64,000 bases of DNA from Ceratopteris richardii. Its lineage: Eukaryota; Streptophyta; Polypodiopsida; Polypodiales; Pteridaceae. Of this stretch, positions 1-11,192 are shown in pieces (position 1 is the first letter of the stretch; the number at the start of each line of letters is the position of its first letter). The notes beneath the pieces are model-generated. The model was given only the letters and a program-made list of their open reading frames with translations. It searched no databases and was not told the DNA's origin. Made by a program: the position numbers and the translations under genes. Location of the stretch: positions 67,051,997 through 67,115,996 of the forward strand of contig CM035435.1 in NCBI GenBank assembly GCA_020310875.1. The letters are read 5' to 3'.

Positions 1-62
1 TGACCTATCAAAATATATAACAACAAAAATCCATTATTAGGTGCTTAAAAAAATAACTAACT

Positions 63-1960
63 CTATAAAAAAAAATATAAACTTTTTTCTACCTGTTTGA
101 ATGTACGAAATGAAATTTCGTAGATACCAACAATAGTTCCTATGTAACCAAGTTTGCTATCTATAAGGTTCGTGTCTTTTGAGCTAGCACGTGATAGTTG
201 CTTGAAAGAAGCAACAATACTAGAATCCTCTATTTTACGTAAAGAATCAATGGATTTGATTCTAATATGCTGTCCAAAAGCCCACATATTAGTGAACATT
301 CGAGCCTGCAAAATAAATTCAATTAGTAAATAGAAACTAACACACATATATGAAAAAAATAAAATATTATTTTAATAAAATTACCTTTTGTTCACAACCT
401 ATCATTAACTCTCTTTGCTCATCTGAGATTTCTTCATTATTTGCGTTGGCATGTTGCAAACGACTATATAGCCAATCCGTGAAAGAAGGTATATCTATAA
501 TCTCATTATTATCAAGATTATGTCTAAATCTTTTGTTTTTTCACCTTTTACTTCGGAGATTTTGAAGTTCCTCGTACTCGCTAAGGAATGCTTGCATGCA
601 TTCGCTATTATATGCTACAAAAGTAGAAACATCATTTTTTTCTTGAAATGTAAATAAGAATGGAACCCCCTTACCTGATAATACCTCATTTGTTATTTTT
701 TAAGAAGATTCGTTGGTCCATGCACGTGAGCTTCTTCATGAACCCTTTCAAGGTACTCACTAACGTAATACATGCACTCTTCAAGCATCCAACCCTTTGC
801 CATGGATCCTTCTCGTTTTTGCTCTTTGTCACACATAACCTTTTAGTATTCCCATAAATCGCTCGACCCAAAACATCCATCGAGTGTTGACAACACCTGC
901 AATCTCTATCTCATCTACAAGATGGACTAATAAATGAACCTAAATATCAAAAAATGAAGTAGGAAGTTCTTTCTCCATCAAACATAGTAGCTCTTTGCAT
1001 TCACGTTTTTTTTGTGGGATCGAGTTTTTGTCAATCTCTTTGGATGTAATCCACCTATACATATCATAAAAACAATTATGAAGAAGTTAATTAAAAAATA
1101 AAAGATATCCAATATTCATACATATTAAATATAAAAGTATCATAATTACCTTATAAGTGATCCAAGACGATAGATCACATCTCGTACTCCTTTCGTTGTA
1201 CATCCATCAATAACCAAAGGTAAAATATGTTTCAAAAAGTTATGCCAGTCATGGGTCTTTAACCCAGATAAGCTCTTATAATCCATAGTAAACATGTTTT
1301 GAAACGATGCTCCATATCCTGTAGGAGTCTTAATCAATTGAATTCTATTGTTGATAGTCTGTATCTCTTTTGTTGTAAGTACCCAAGGAGCAGGTGCATA
1401 AGTCGTTTCTTGTTGATGTCTATAAAAAAACTGGCCATAACTTTGGTTTGGATTTTTTATCTTTCAAATCATTCCTTGATGCTATGGTATCTTTTAGTCC
1501 AAGAAGATGCTGCCATAGTGAATAAACAATATTTTTGAATATATGCATAGGATCAAGAAGATGACATAGACATTAATATATATAGAAAATACATACCCAA
1601 GCATTATCACGTTGACTAGGTGATGGTGCACACTCAAAAGTACCATACTCTACCTCATGTTCAATACATTCCAATCGTGGTCTTCGATACGTGCCATAAC
1701 AAGAGTTACACCAACATATAATATGCTCTTCATAGTAAAATTCATCATAATTCCTATTGGAGGACACATGTGAAGTCATTGCATGGGTAGGAGGTGGTGG
1801 AGTACCCTCTAATTGATCAAAATCTGCACATAATAAGAAACAAAAAAAAAATAAGTTATGTATCCATCAAATATATTTAAAATTAAATGTTTGATATACT
1901 TACAGTATAAAGTCGTTGCACAATGAGGAGACGGTGGTGGATTTCCATCTAATTGATCAG
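63..1960 (-). pseudogene. CACTA transposase (TNP2 / DUF4218 / DUF4216), decayed
   Basis: Minus-strand translation gives the domain order of plant CACTA transposases. Near 1780-1573 is an N-terminal Cys-rich exon (CWCNSCYGTYRRP) closing on a GTATGT donor. At 1550-1146 is the TNP2 C-terminal part (DPMHIFKNIVYSLWQH, TPTGYGAS, LSGLKTHDWHNFLKHILPL). At 1060-840 is DUF4218 (ELPTSFFDI, then an in-frame stop, VHLLVHLVDEIEIAG, TRWMFWVERFMGILKGYV). At 640-370 is its tail, and at 330-100 DUF4216 (SSKDTNLIDSKLGYIGTIVGIYE). Several stops show it is not functional. Family assignment is strong from motif order; exon limits are approximate. Two similar short exons (DQLDGNPPPSPH near 1950, DQLEGTPPPPTH near 1800) look like an exon duplication. 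Confidence 0.85.
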
Positions 1961-2029
1961 AATCGACAAATAATGGTATTTGATATTAATAATCTGATTA
2001 TCTACACACACAAAAAATTCACATATTTA

Positions 2030-2310
2030 TATTTACACATAAACACATATTCACATATACACATTTACGCATACACACATATTCACATATACACAACTAC
2101 GCATTATTGTGGGATAAATGCATGTATTTTGTATGAATGAGTGTATATGCATGCATGTGTGTGTACGTATATATGTGGATATGTATATGTGTGTTTATGT
2201 TATATGTATGTATATGTGTATATGTATACATATATGTATGCATATATGTTTGCATGTATATGTGTATGTGTATGTGTGTGTATATATGTGTATGTATTCT
2301 GATTTTTTTT
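2030..2310. repeat. TATG/CACA-type microsatellite
   Basis: Low-complexity tracts: acacat-type repeats to about 2100, then tgtatatgtatg-type repeats to 2300. Open frames here encode only Tyr/Val/Cys/Met repeats and are artefacts. Confidence 0.9.
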
Positions 2311-2367
2311 TCTGTTTGAGATTAAATTAATAGGAGATATTGTATGGTCGAAAAAAATAAGAAGTGA

Positions 2368-3045
2368 GCTAACATACCACCTGAGACGTGGCAGTTTTTT
2401 CGTAGACAGCTACGTCTTCAGGAGTCATTTCCTCAACAGAAGGTACACAAATTAATAGTTTATATTTATAATTTTTATATATTTTAGTCATTTTTTACAT
2501 TTAATTTATGTATTTTTTTCTTGTATAAACAGGCTGCTGCAAAGAAGAGAGTGGAGTTGGGCCACACATCGCACCTAGGCCAAATGGGCCATAATGGTTT
2601 TGTAGCTATGCTTGCAAGTATATGTGTTATTGTGAGTATATTTTTTATTTTGGTTAAAATGCAAGCAGCTAATATTTTTTATTTGTTTCATTGCAGCGGA
2701 AGGATTATGGCCGATATCCTACAAAACATGAGATCGAGTATGTTACACATTTTGGATATCGGCGTTTGAGCGAGTATATGCAAGATCATCCTCATGCCTT
2801 TGTGAGTATTTTTAAATTTTATATAATTATTTTATTTTTATGAATGGTTTAGTTATTTTATTTATTTATGTTTGTTATATGTAATACAGGAGTATTATGG
2901 AGAGACAAATATGGATGAGGTGGAGAGATAGACACAGGAGGGACGATCTCGATCGTCACAGGGTGATCATGACGATCAGGATGAGGAAGATCAGGATGAT
3001 CATGATATTGCTGATAATGATGATGATCATGATGATGATGATTAG
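2368..3045 (+). pseudogene. Spliced ORF with acidic tail, Transposase_24-like (CACTA accessory)
   Basis: Four blocks join with GT-AG borders and compatible phases: 2371-2442, 2533-2631, 2697-2801 and 2890-3045. The blocks read IPPETWQFFRRQLRLQESF, AAAKKRVELGHTSHLGQMGH, then RKDYGRYPTKHEIEYVTHFG and EYYGETNMDEVER. A TAG at 2929-2931 interrupts it; the same frame then continues as an Asp-rich tail to TAG 3043-3045. The short basic block with an HTS...G motif resembles the Transposase_24 module that accompanies plant CACTA transposases, but I place it there only tentatively. It runs opposite to the transposase. The first exon is not found. Confidence 0.45.
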
Positions 3046-3220
3046 GATTTTAGTTGATTATGACATTGGATTATATGTATTTACATTGATATATATATAT
3101 ATATATATATTATATTTTTCATTTTAGTTATGTTTTGAATTGTGTGTATGGTATTAAGTAATGAAGAGTTTTGTTCTATTGATTGTTATTATTGTTTATA
3201 TTAAGCATGTGTTGTAAAAC

Positions 3221-4310
3221 TTTAATTATATAATTCATTCATATGTGTGTACCTAAGTGTATATGTATGTAGTGTATATGTATGTATGTGCATGTGTATG
3301 TGTGTGTATATGTATGTATGTGCATGTGCATGTGTAAGTGTATATGTGTGTATGAGTATGTGCATGTGCATGTGCATGTGTATGTGTGTGTATATGTATG
3401 TGCATGTATATGTGTAACTCTATGTGTATATGTGTGTATGTGCATGTATGTGTGTATATGTAGGTATGTGCATGTGTATGCACATGTGTATATGTGTTTT
3501 AATACTTTAATTATATAATTCATTCATATATGTGTACCTAAGTGTATATGTATGTGTGTGTATATGTATGTATGTGCATGTGTATGTGTGTGTATATGTA
3601 TGTATGTGCATGTGCATGTATAAGTGTATATGTGTGTATGAGTATGTGCATGTGCATGTGTATGTGTGTGTATATGTATATGCATGTATATGTATAACTC
3701 TATGTGTATATGTGTGTATGTGCATGTATATGTGTATATGTAGGTATGTGCATGTGTGTGTGCATGTGTATATGTGTTTTAATACTTTAATTATATAATT
3801 TATTCATATGTGTGTACCTAAGTGTATATGTATGTGTGTGTATATGTATGTATGTGCATGTGTATGTGTGTGTATATGTATGTATGTGCATGTGCATGTA
3901 TAAGTGTATATGTGTGTATGAGTATGTGCATGTGCATGTGTATGTGTGTGTATATGCATATGCATGTATATGTATAACTCTATGTGTATATGTGTGTATG
4001 TGCATGTATATGTGTATATGTAGGTATGTGCATGTGTGTGTGCATGTGTATATGTGCTTTAATACTTTAATTATATAATTCATTCATATGTGTGTACCTA
4101 AGTGTATATGTATGTATGTGCATGTGTATGTGTGTGTATATGTATGTATGTGCATGTGCATGTATAAGTGTATATGTGTGTATGAGTATGTGCATGTTCT
4201 TGTGTATGTGTGTGTATATGTATATGCATGTATATGTATATGTGTGTATATGTATATGTATATGTGTATATGTATATGCATGTGTATGTATATGCATGTG
4301 TATATGTATG
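3221..4310. repeat. Four tandem copies of a roughly 280-bp TATG-rich unit
   Basis: The anchor TTTAATTATATAATTCATTC recurs at 3221, 3506, 3786 and 4066 (the third copy with one change), giving periods of 285, 280 and 280 bp. Each anchor is followed by a TGTGTACCTAAGTGTATATG segment and then a TATG/GCATG-rich body. The fourth copy diverges after about 4250. This is a minisatellite built from microsatellite-like sequence. Confidence 0.9.
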
Positions 4311-4414
4311 AAACATGCATGTGTATGTGGATGCATTTCCATTTGCATCCATGTGCATGCATGTGAATGTGCATGCATGTGGATGTGGATATACATGTAT
4401 TTGCATATATGTTA

Positions 4415-4751
<337 letters not shown>

Positions 4752-4912
4752 AGTGCATCTTCATCATGTATAAGTGTATAAGTGCATATCAATAAGTGTG
4801 AGTATGCTATGTAATGAAAATAACACAATTCAAATGATATACAAAGAATAGAAATTGTACTTACAATAGCTAGCCATACTTTTTGCTTGGTTAGCTTCTT
4901 GAATAACCTGCA

Positions 4913-4914
<2 letters not shown>

Positions 4915-4967
<53 letters not shown>
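4915..4967. repeat. (GA)n microsatellite
   Basis: Uninterrupted AG dinucleotides, followed by a degenerate GA-rich stretch to about 5030. No coding potential. Confidence 0.95.
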
Positions 4968-4970
<3 letters not shown>

Positions 4971-5169
4971 GAGAGAGAGAAAGATGTAGAAAGAGAGAAA
5001 CAGAGATAGAGGGAGACAATAAGAGAGAGCTTAGGCAAAACAACAATTCTGCATATACTTGCTTCAGCTCGTAAGTACAACGCAATTGCGAACGTTGGAG
5101 AGCTCTTCGATCGGATGCGTGAAAATGCCGATTGAAGAGCCTCCAACGTTTTAATTTTTGTCCATCAAC

Positions 5170-5484
5170 AGACCGTCGTGTAAGCGATGCTGCCCGTCGT
5201 CGCATAAGCAACATCGTTTTAGCGTCGCTCATGCGATGCCAAAGATCGTCGCCTATGCGATGCAGAAAAGGGTCGCTTATGCGACGCTATTTAAAAGCGT
5301 CATGTTAGCGATGCTGTATGGCAGCGTCGCAGCCCTGTCATGCCACAAGTCGCAAAAACCTTCGTTTGCTCCGTCATTTAATTGATAGTTCACACACGAT
5401 GCTAATTACGATGCATGTTGCAATTTTATAGCGATGAAATTCTGTCGCCTTAACTGTCGCTATACGCCCGTATTCCTTGTAGTG
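5170..5484. repeat. CACTA subterminal repeats and right terminus
   Basis: Short units of the type GCGATGC, GCGTCGC and GCGACGC occur in both orientations at high density, for example GTCGCTTATGCGACGC near 5271. The block ends in TATTCCTTGTAGTG at 5471-5484. In CACTA elements such subterminal arrays are transposase-binding sites. Confidence 0.75.
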
Positions 5485-6155
5485 CTCGCACCCTCTCCCC
5501 CAAGGCTTACGACTAAGGCGGCAACCAAGGCATAGACCTTGGCATACCTTTTCATCCGAGTCACCGAAGTCACCGTTGGCACTGTTGGCTACACGCGAGG
5601 GAGGACCTCAACGATCAAGGAATATAGAGGTTCCTGGTACTTCCCGGAAGGTCACCCATCCTAGTACTATTCCCCCCAGAGCTCGCTTAACCGTGGCAAT
5701 CTCTTGCCACTAAGCTACACTCTTGTGGTGTCTGAAGAAGGGGAAAGACTAAAGTTGACATTACCTTGAACAAGTTTTGGTCCCTCAAAGCCTATTTCTG
5801 AAGCATTTTTGGGGTGTCTTTTTGAGCCATTTTGGAGTACTTTCACACATAGTTCTCTTCACACAGGTCTGAGAACATCAAGAAGAGTGTTCTTTGTACT
5901 TCTCAGACAATAAATATTGACCTTTGGGGCTGTATTTTCAGTCGTACTCATAAAACTACAGGTTTCTCGAGAGGTTTTCAGTTTTGGTGGGAGCAGCCGC
6001 TCATATGCTAATTTTGCACAGGATCCTTTGGCAAATTTTTTCCAGATTTTTGGTTTAGTCAACTATACAGTGGTCGATTTGCTCCTTGATACACTTATTT
6101 GTTGGTGTTTGGACTCTTCTAGCTCCATTATCATTCTATTCAGTTCTCTACCATC
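5485..6155. other. Spacer with pol III module and copia leader, no gene
   Basis: Contains the 5S-derived module (5627-5717). From about 5760 there is unique DNA that is probably leader of the copia element starting at 6156. I could not match it to the LTR at 9896, so no intact 5' LTR is called. Confidence 0.4.
5627..5717 (-). pseudogene. 5S rRNA-derived pol III module joined to a tRNA-like A box
   Basis: On the minus strand 5692-5628 contains GTTAAGCGAGCTC and TAGTACTAGGATGGGTGACC followed by a GGGAAGT block, which is the internal-control half of plant 5S rRNA. The 5' half of 5S is absent. In its place, at 5717-5707, stands TAGCTTAGTGG, matching the pol III A-box consensus TRGCNNARYGG of tRNAs. 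This chimera suggests a SINE head or a Cassandra-like TRIM fragment rather than a functional 5S gene. No second LTR or poly(A) tail was recognised. Confidence 0.7.
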
Positions 6156-9100
6156 ATGGCATCAGAGGTCTCAGGCACATCCGGTGGATCAGGGTCTAGT
6201 GCTAGTGTTCCGAGGAGGAGCTATAACTTGCAGAGCAAAGACCATTTTGAGATCCGAAAATTTGATGTCACAAACTTTGCTCTATGGAAGAATCAGATTA
6301 AAGATGTGCTGATTCAAAGGAGGCAATGGAAGCCAGTAAATGGGATTTCAAAGAAGCCTGCTGACATGGATGAAGATGATTGGGATGAGTTAGATGAAAT
6401 GGCGAGATCTACCATTTGCTTGCACCTGGCAGATATGTTTACTTTACAGTATTAGACTGTGAAAGTGCAGAGGAGCTTTGGAAGAAGTTATTGCATACAT
6501 ATGAAAAAGAGACGGCATCAAATAAGGTGTATTTGATGAGAAAATTATATGACCTTCGTATGAAGGACACAGATAGTGTTGCTGCTCATCTAAATGAGTT
6601 TGAAGCTATATTCTCCCAGTTACAAGCTCAAAAAATGGATATGGATAACGAAATGAAAACAATATTGCTGTTATGCATCCTGCCATCATCATGGGATACG
6701 TTTTGCATAGCTATTAGCAACAGTGCACCTGGTGGTAAACTCGTCTATGATGACATATGTGGAGCACTCTTGAGTAAGGAGATTCATAGAAAATCTATGG
6801 TTGTCACTCAAAGTGGAGATGCATATAATGTTCGTGATTCTTACCAAGGAAAGAATCAGCAACGTGGCAGGAGCAAGAACAAGGAAAAGAATGGTCAACG
6901 GAATAAGAGTAGAAGTAAATCAAGAAAGAAGGATATCGAATGCCATTATTGTCATAAGAAAGGTCACATGAAGAAAGACTGTTATGCATTAAAGAATGCT
7001 AAAGGTAAAGGACAAAATGTTGATGGGCATGTTAAATAGTTACCTGCACCATCTACTTTGACTATGAAGATTGAAGAAATAAATGCTATTTCTGATGATG
7101 CTGATGTGTTGAAACTTGATAGTACTGTGCCATCTGAGGCACTTATGGCTGATTCTCTTTCCCACACCTGGCTGCTAGATTCTGGTGCTTCTTTCCATGT
7201 GACACCACATAGAGAATGGTTCTCTAATTATGTAGCAAAGTCTCTTGGCACCGTGAGACTTGGTGACTCTTACCAGTGTGATGTTGTGGGGATTGGAGAT
7301 GTGGTTGTGCAGTTCATTCATGGTTCAAAATTTACTATGCATAATGTATGCCATGTACCTCAGTTATCGCGTAATTTGATGTCAGTTGGTCAACTTGATG
7401 ACCTTGGTTACAAGGTGGTCTTCTATGCTCAATCCTTTCATATATCAAAGGGCAATATGGTTATTGCAAAAGGAAGCAAAGTTGGCTCACTTTATCCTTT
7501 ATTTGTATCACAGAAAGAACACTTGTTACTGTTACTAAACATCGTATGGCTTGTATTTGGCATGGTCGTTTGGGCCATATATCTCGTAGTGGAATGGAAA
7601 ATCTTTCTCGTTCTGGCTACTTACCTGTGTTATCTTTCTCTGATTTTTCATTTTGTGAGCATTGTCAATATGGAAAGCAAACCAAAAACGTGCATAGAAC
7701 GCACATTGACTCTTCAATTCAACCTTTAGATCTCGTTCATACAGATGTGTGTGGTCCTATGCCCACTAGGTCCTTAGGTGGTTCTCTTTACTTTGTCACT
7801 TTCATAGATGATCCTACTAGAAAAGTCTGGGTATATCCTATCAAATCAAAGGATGATGTATTCCCGACTTTCAGAAAATGACTTGCTTCAGTTGAGACTA
7901 AAAAAGGAACTAAGCTTAAGGCTTTACGTTCAGATAATGGGGGTGAGTATACCTCACATGAATTCAGCCTTTTTCGTCAGTCTAGAGGGATTCGTAGAGA
8001 GTTTACAACTCCTTATACCCCAGTATAGAATGGTGTAGCTGAGAGGATGAATAGATCTATTCAAGATAGAGTAGTCTCTATGTTGCATCATGCAAACCTC
8101 TCACAAGGTTTTTGGGCAGAAGTAGTATTGACTGCAGTTCATATGATTAACACATCCACCTGATAGATATGTTCCAAGTTTAGATTTTGTTATGCTAACA
8201 GATGCCGGTGAGCCCTCTTGCTACAAAGAGGCTATGCAGATAGAGGATCATGTCAAGTGGGAGTGTGCCATGAAGAGTGAGTTGGATTCTATTCACAAGA
8301 ATGGTACTTGGGACTTAGTACCTTTGCCAAAAAGAAGGAAAGCTTTACCATGTAAATGGGTATATAAGCTGAAATTCACATCAGATAGTGCTTCTCCAAA
8401 ATATAAAGCACGAATTATTGCAAAGGGTTTTGAGCAACACCATGGTGTTGATTTTGAGGAAATCTTCTCTCCAGTGGTCAAGATGACTACTTTGCAGATG
8501 TTGCTTGGATTCGTTGCAATGGAGGACTTAGAGCTAGTCCAAATGGATGTGAAAACAACTTTCTTGCATGGAGATCTTACATATGAGATCTATATGGAAC
8601 AACCAGAGGGTTATGTAGTTCCTGGCAAGGAAAGTATAGTTTGTAAGCTCAAGAAGAGCTTGTATGGACTTAAACAGTCTCCTAGACAATGGTACCAAAA
8701 GTTTGATGTTTTTATGAAGTCCCAAGGATATTCTCGGAGCAATGAGGATCATTGTCTCTACACAAAGAGATGCTCTGATGGCAGCTTGATATGCTTGATA
8801 CTTTACGTCGATGATATGTTGATTACTGGGAAGTCCTCTTATGATTTGTCAATTCTCAAAAAGAAGTTGAGTCAGACATTTGATATGAAGGATTTGGGGG
8901 ATGCCAAACATATTCTTGGCATGCGCATTACTCGTGATAGGAGTAAAAGATGCATATACTTGTCTCAAAGTGAGTACATATCCAAAGTACTTCACCGGTT
9001 CAATATGCAGGGTGGAAAGGCACCACATATGTGAAATTGAGCAAGGATGACTACCCCAAATCAGATGAGGAAAAGGAATTCATGACCAAAATTCCCTATC

Positions 9101-9747
9101 AGTCTGCTGTTGGGAGTCTCATGTATGCTATGGTAGCTATGAGACCAGACATTGCATTTGCAGTGGGAGTTGTGAGCAGATATATGTCTAATCCTGGCAA
9201 GAAACATTGGGAAGTGGTCAAGATGATTTTGAGACATCTCAGTGGCACTAAGGACAAGTGTCTATGCTTAGGTAGAGGGAAAACATCCATTATTGGTTAC
9301 ACAGATTTTGACTATGCTGGTTGTGTAGACAATCGTAAGTCTACATCATGGTATATTTTTCATTTTACTAGAGGTGCTATCTCTTGGAGATCTCATCTTC
9401 AAGAATGTACAGCTGTTTCCACTACAGAAGTAGAGTATGGTGCAGCAAGTGAGGCATGTAAGGAAGCATTGTGGCTTTCTCGTCTTGCTTGTGATACGGG
9501 TTTACCTCAGCATGTACCTCGCTTGCTCAGTGATAGTCAGAGTGCCATTGCTTTGGCTAAGAATCCGGTCTATCATGCAAAGACCAAGCACATTGAGGTG
9601 AGTTATCACTTCATTAGAGATTGCTTAGCCACTGAGAGCATTATTCTTGAGAAGGTTCACACTGGAGATAATGCTGCAGATGCTTTGACTAAAGCTCTAC
9701 CACAAGATAGCTTTCGACACTATTGTCACTTGATGGGGGTTACTTGA
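6156..9747 (+). pseudogene. Copia gag-pol polyprotein, broken
   Basis: Gag begins at 6156 and changes frame near 6440. Its zinc knuckle CHYCHKKGHMKKDC lies near 6940. TAG at 7037-7039 is in frame. The protease (LLDSGASFHVTP) lies near 7175. The frame shifts near 7530 into the integrase H/C region (WHGRLGHISRSGMENL, CEHCQYGK), the DDE core (HTDVCGPM, LRSDNGGEY) and YTPV-stop-NGVAERMNR. Around 8160 the C-terminal integrase is deleted and the text jumps to RT (WECAMKSELDSI, QMDVKTTFLHGDL, LYVDDML) to 9034. After another frameshift comes RNase H (TDFDYAGC, SDSQSAIALAKNP, HAKTKHIEV), ending at 9747. At least five lesions make it non-autonomous. Confidence 0.9.
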
Positions 9748-9895
9748 TTCTTGATCTTACGCAGTCACTTGTATACTGTGTAACATGCCCATCAGGTGGG
9801 AGGTATAATTTGTATACTTACACTCAGGTATTCTTTATCATTCTTTATTTTTTGTCCCATAGTTACTCTGGCCATATTGGCCTTTAGTGGGAGAT

Positions 9896-10069
9896 TGTTA
9901 CCGTTAGTGTCCATGTGAAAGGCCAAATGGCCACCGGACACTTCTTTGTATATGTTCTTTAATAAAACATATAGTGGTCTGGTCAGTCACAGACTGTAAG
10001 TTCGATCGCATTTGTAAGACCTAAGGAGTCTGTCTTCGTGCTCCCTGTGTACTGTGTTTTCTACGTATT
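9896..10069 (+). repeat. 3' LTR of the copia element (probable, end uncertain)
   Basis: It starts TGTTACC directly after a copia polypurine tract. It contains TTTAATAAAACATATAG, a plausible poly(A)-signal region, and probably ends near TATTGTGCA at about 10069, where CACTA-derived coding sequence begins. Without a 5' partner the end is an inference. Confidence 0.5.
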
Positions 10070-11088
10070 GTGCAGCCTCTGTGCGGAGTACCGCATGCGG
10101 CTTAGGAGCTCAGTTTTCTACTCCGAACATATCGTCGTGGAGCTCTCGAGAAGGACAACGCACTGTGGTGCATCGCCATCGAAATACTTCAATTACTGTG
10201 CGTGACATGTCTCAACCTATAAGAAAACAAGAAGTGCGAGTGCAAGGCATACTTTTGCCTCTTCCAGAAAGTCTTCGACCTCTTCCACCTTTTCCAACGA
10301 GCAGATGGCTAGATACAGCGATTTCACAAGCAAAGGCAGCGGGTGAAGATATCTCTGAAGAAGAAGAAGAAGAACTTGCAAAGGGATGTGATTGGGAGTA
10401 TACTAAATACGGTGAACTATGATCTCATGGACGACACTTTTGAATCACACGAATCGATAGAAAAAGGTCTACTTTTGATAGTGGGGTGATGGTGAAGTTT
10501 TTGCAAAAAAGTAGAGCGAGTGCAAGAGATGATAATGCTCAAGAAGGCCAGCTAGATTATTGTGGTGTGATTCAAGATATCTTGAAACTATCTTTTAGGA
10601 AGTTTGATTATTTTGTTTTTGATGTGAAATGGTTCAAAGTAGTCACCTCTGGAAGAAACGCAACAGTGAGGCGGGATAAAAGCAGTTTGCTTCAAGTCGA
10701 CTCCACAAAATTATGGACGGATGAAAGGGATACACTTGTACTTCCCAAACATTGTGAGCAAGTTGTTTTTATACCAGATTCAAAAGAACCAGAGTGGCTA
10801 TTTGTTTTACAAGTCGCCCCACGTAGTAGACAAATTTGTGAGAATATAGATGTACAAGATAGTCCATCTGTAGTGGACTCAGAGATTCATTCGATAGTCG
10901 AGGAGGAAGAGATCATTGTTCGAGAAGAAGAGGTCATTGAAGAAGAGGTCATTGTTTGAGAAGACGAGGCAATATATGATGATCAGGAAGAAACCAGCAT
11001 AGCAAGCGATTTAGAAGCCATCAATATAGAGATAGATATTCTCGGTGCATCGGATCTTCAAGAGGATGCTAAATTAGAGGATTTTTGA
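10070..11088 (+). pseudogene. CACTA transposase C-terminal part (DUF4216)
   Basis: A single frame runs from about 10070 to the TGA at 11086-11088, interrupted by TGA at 10420, a second stop shortly after, and TGA at 10957. Around 10475-10830 the DUF4216 signature is clear: DSGVMVKFLQKSRAS, DYCGVIQDILKL, VKWFKV, VFIPDSKEPEWLFVLQ. A very acidic tail (poly-Glu, then EDEAIYDDQEE) follows. The N-terminal TNP2 and DUF4218 parts are absent, so the copy is dead. Confidence 0.8.
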
Positions 11089-11192
11089 ATAAAACACTTG
11101 TACGTAGTGATTATTGTTTTTTTTTCTGTTTATTCTCTATATTACCTTTATTATCACATACTAATTATTTGGGTTCTTTTGTTAGAGAGCAG

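Larger units (their letters stand above)
6156..10069 (+). mobile_element. Ty1/copia retrotransposon, Tnt1/Tork-like, degraded
   Basis: Gag, protease, integrase, RT and RNase H occur in copia order. A polypurine tract (AGTGGGAGAT) at 9886-9895 is followed by an LTR start TGTTACCG at 9896. The sequence TGGCATCAGAG at 6157-6167 resembles an initiator-Met tRNA PBS but overlaps the gag start. No 5' LTR is recognisable. An internal deletion removes the end of integrase. Confidence 0.8.

Noticed and set aside
2118..2330. Open frames rich in Tyr, Val, Cys and Met (and the His/Thr/Tyr-rich ones on the other strand) across all microsatellites
   Set aside because: They are translations of TATG, CACA or TA repeats with no other content; every frame is open by composition.
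2897..3127. Met/Ile/Arg-rich ORF at the end of the spliced CACTA-associated gene
   Set aside because: It is an out-of-frame reading of the Asp-rich tail (GATGATGAT), which fits the upstream exons better.
5158..5385. 75-residue ORF in the CACTA subterminal region
   Set aside because: It is generated by GCGATGC/GCGTCGC repeats and has no protein-like features.
6157..6167. TGGCATCAGAG as a definite PBS with a 5' LTR before it
   Set aside because: It overlaps the gag start codon and the preceding DNA does not match the 3' LTR, so I could not support a 5' LTR call.
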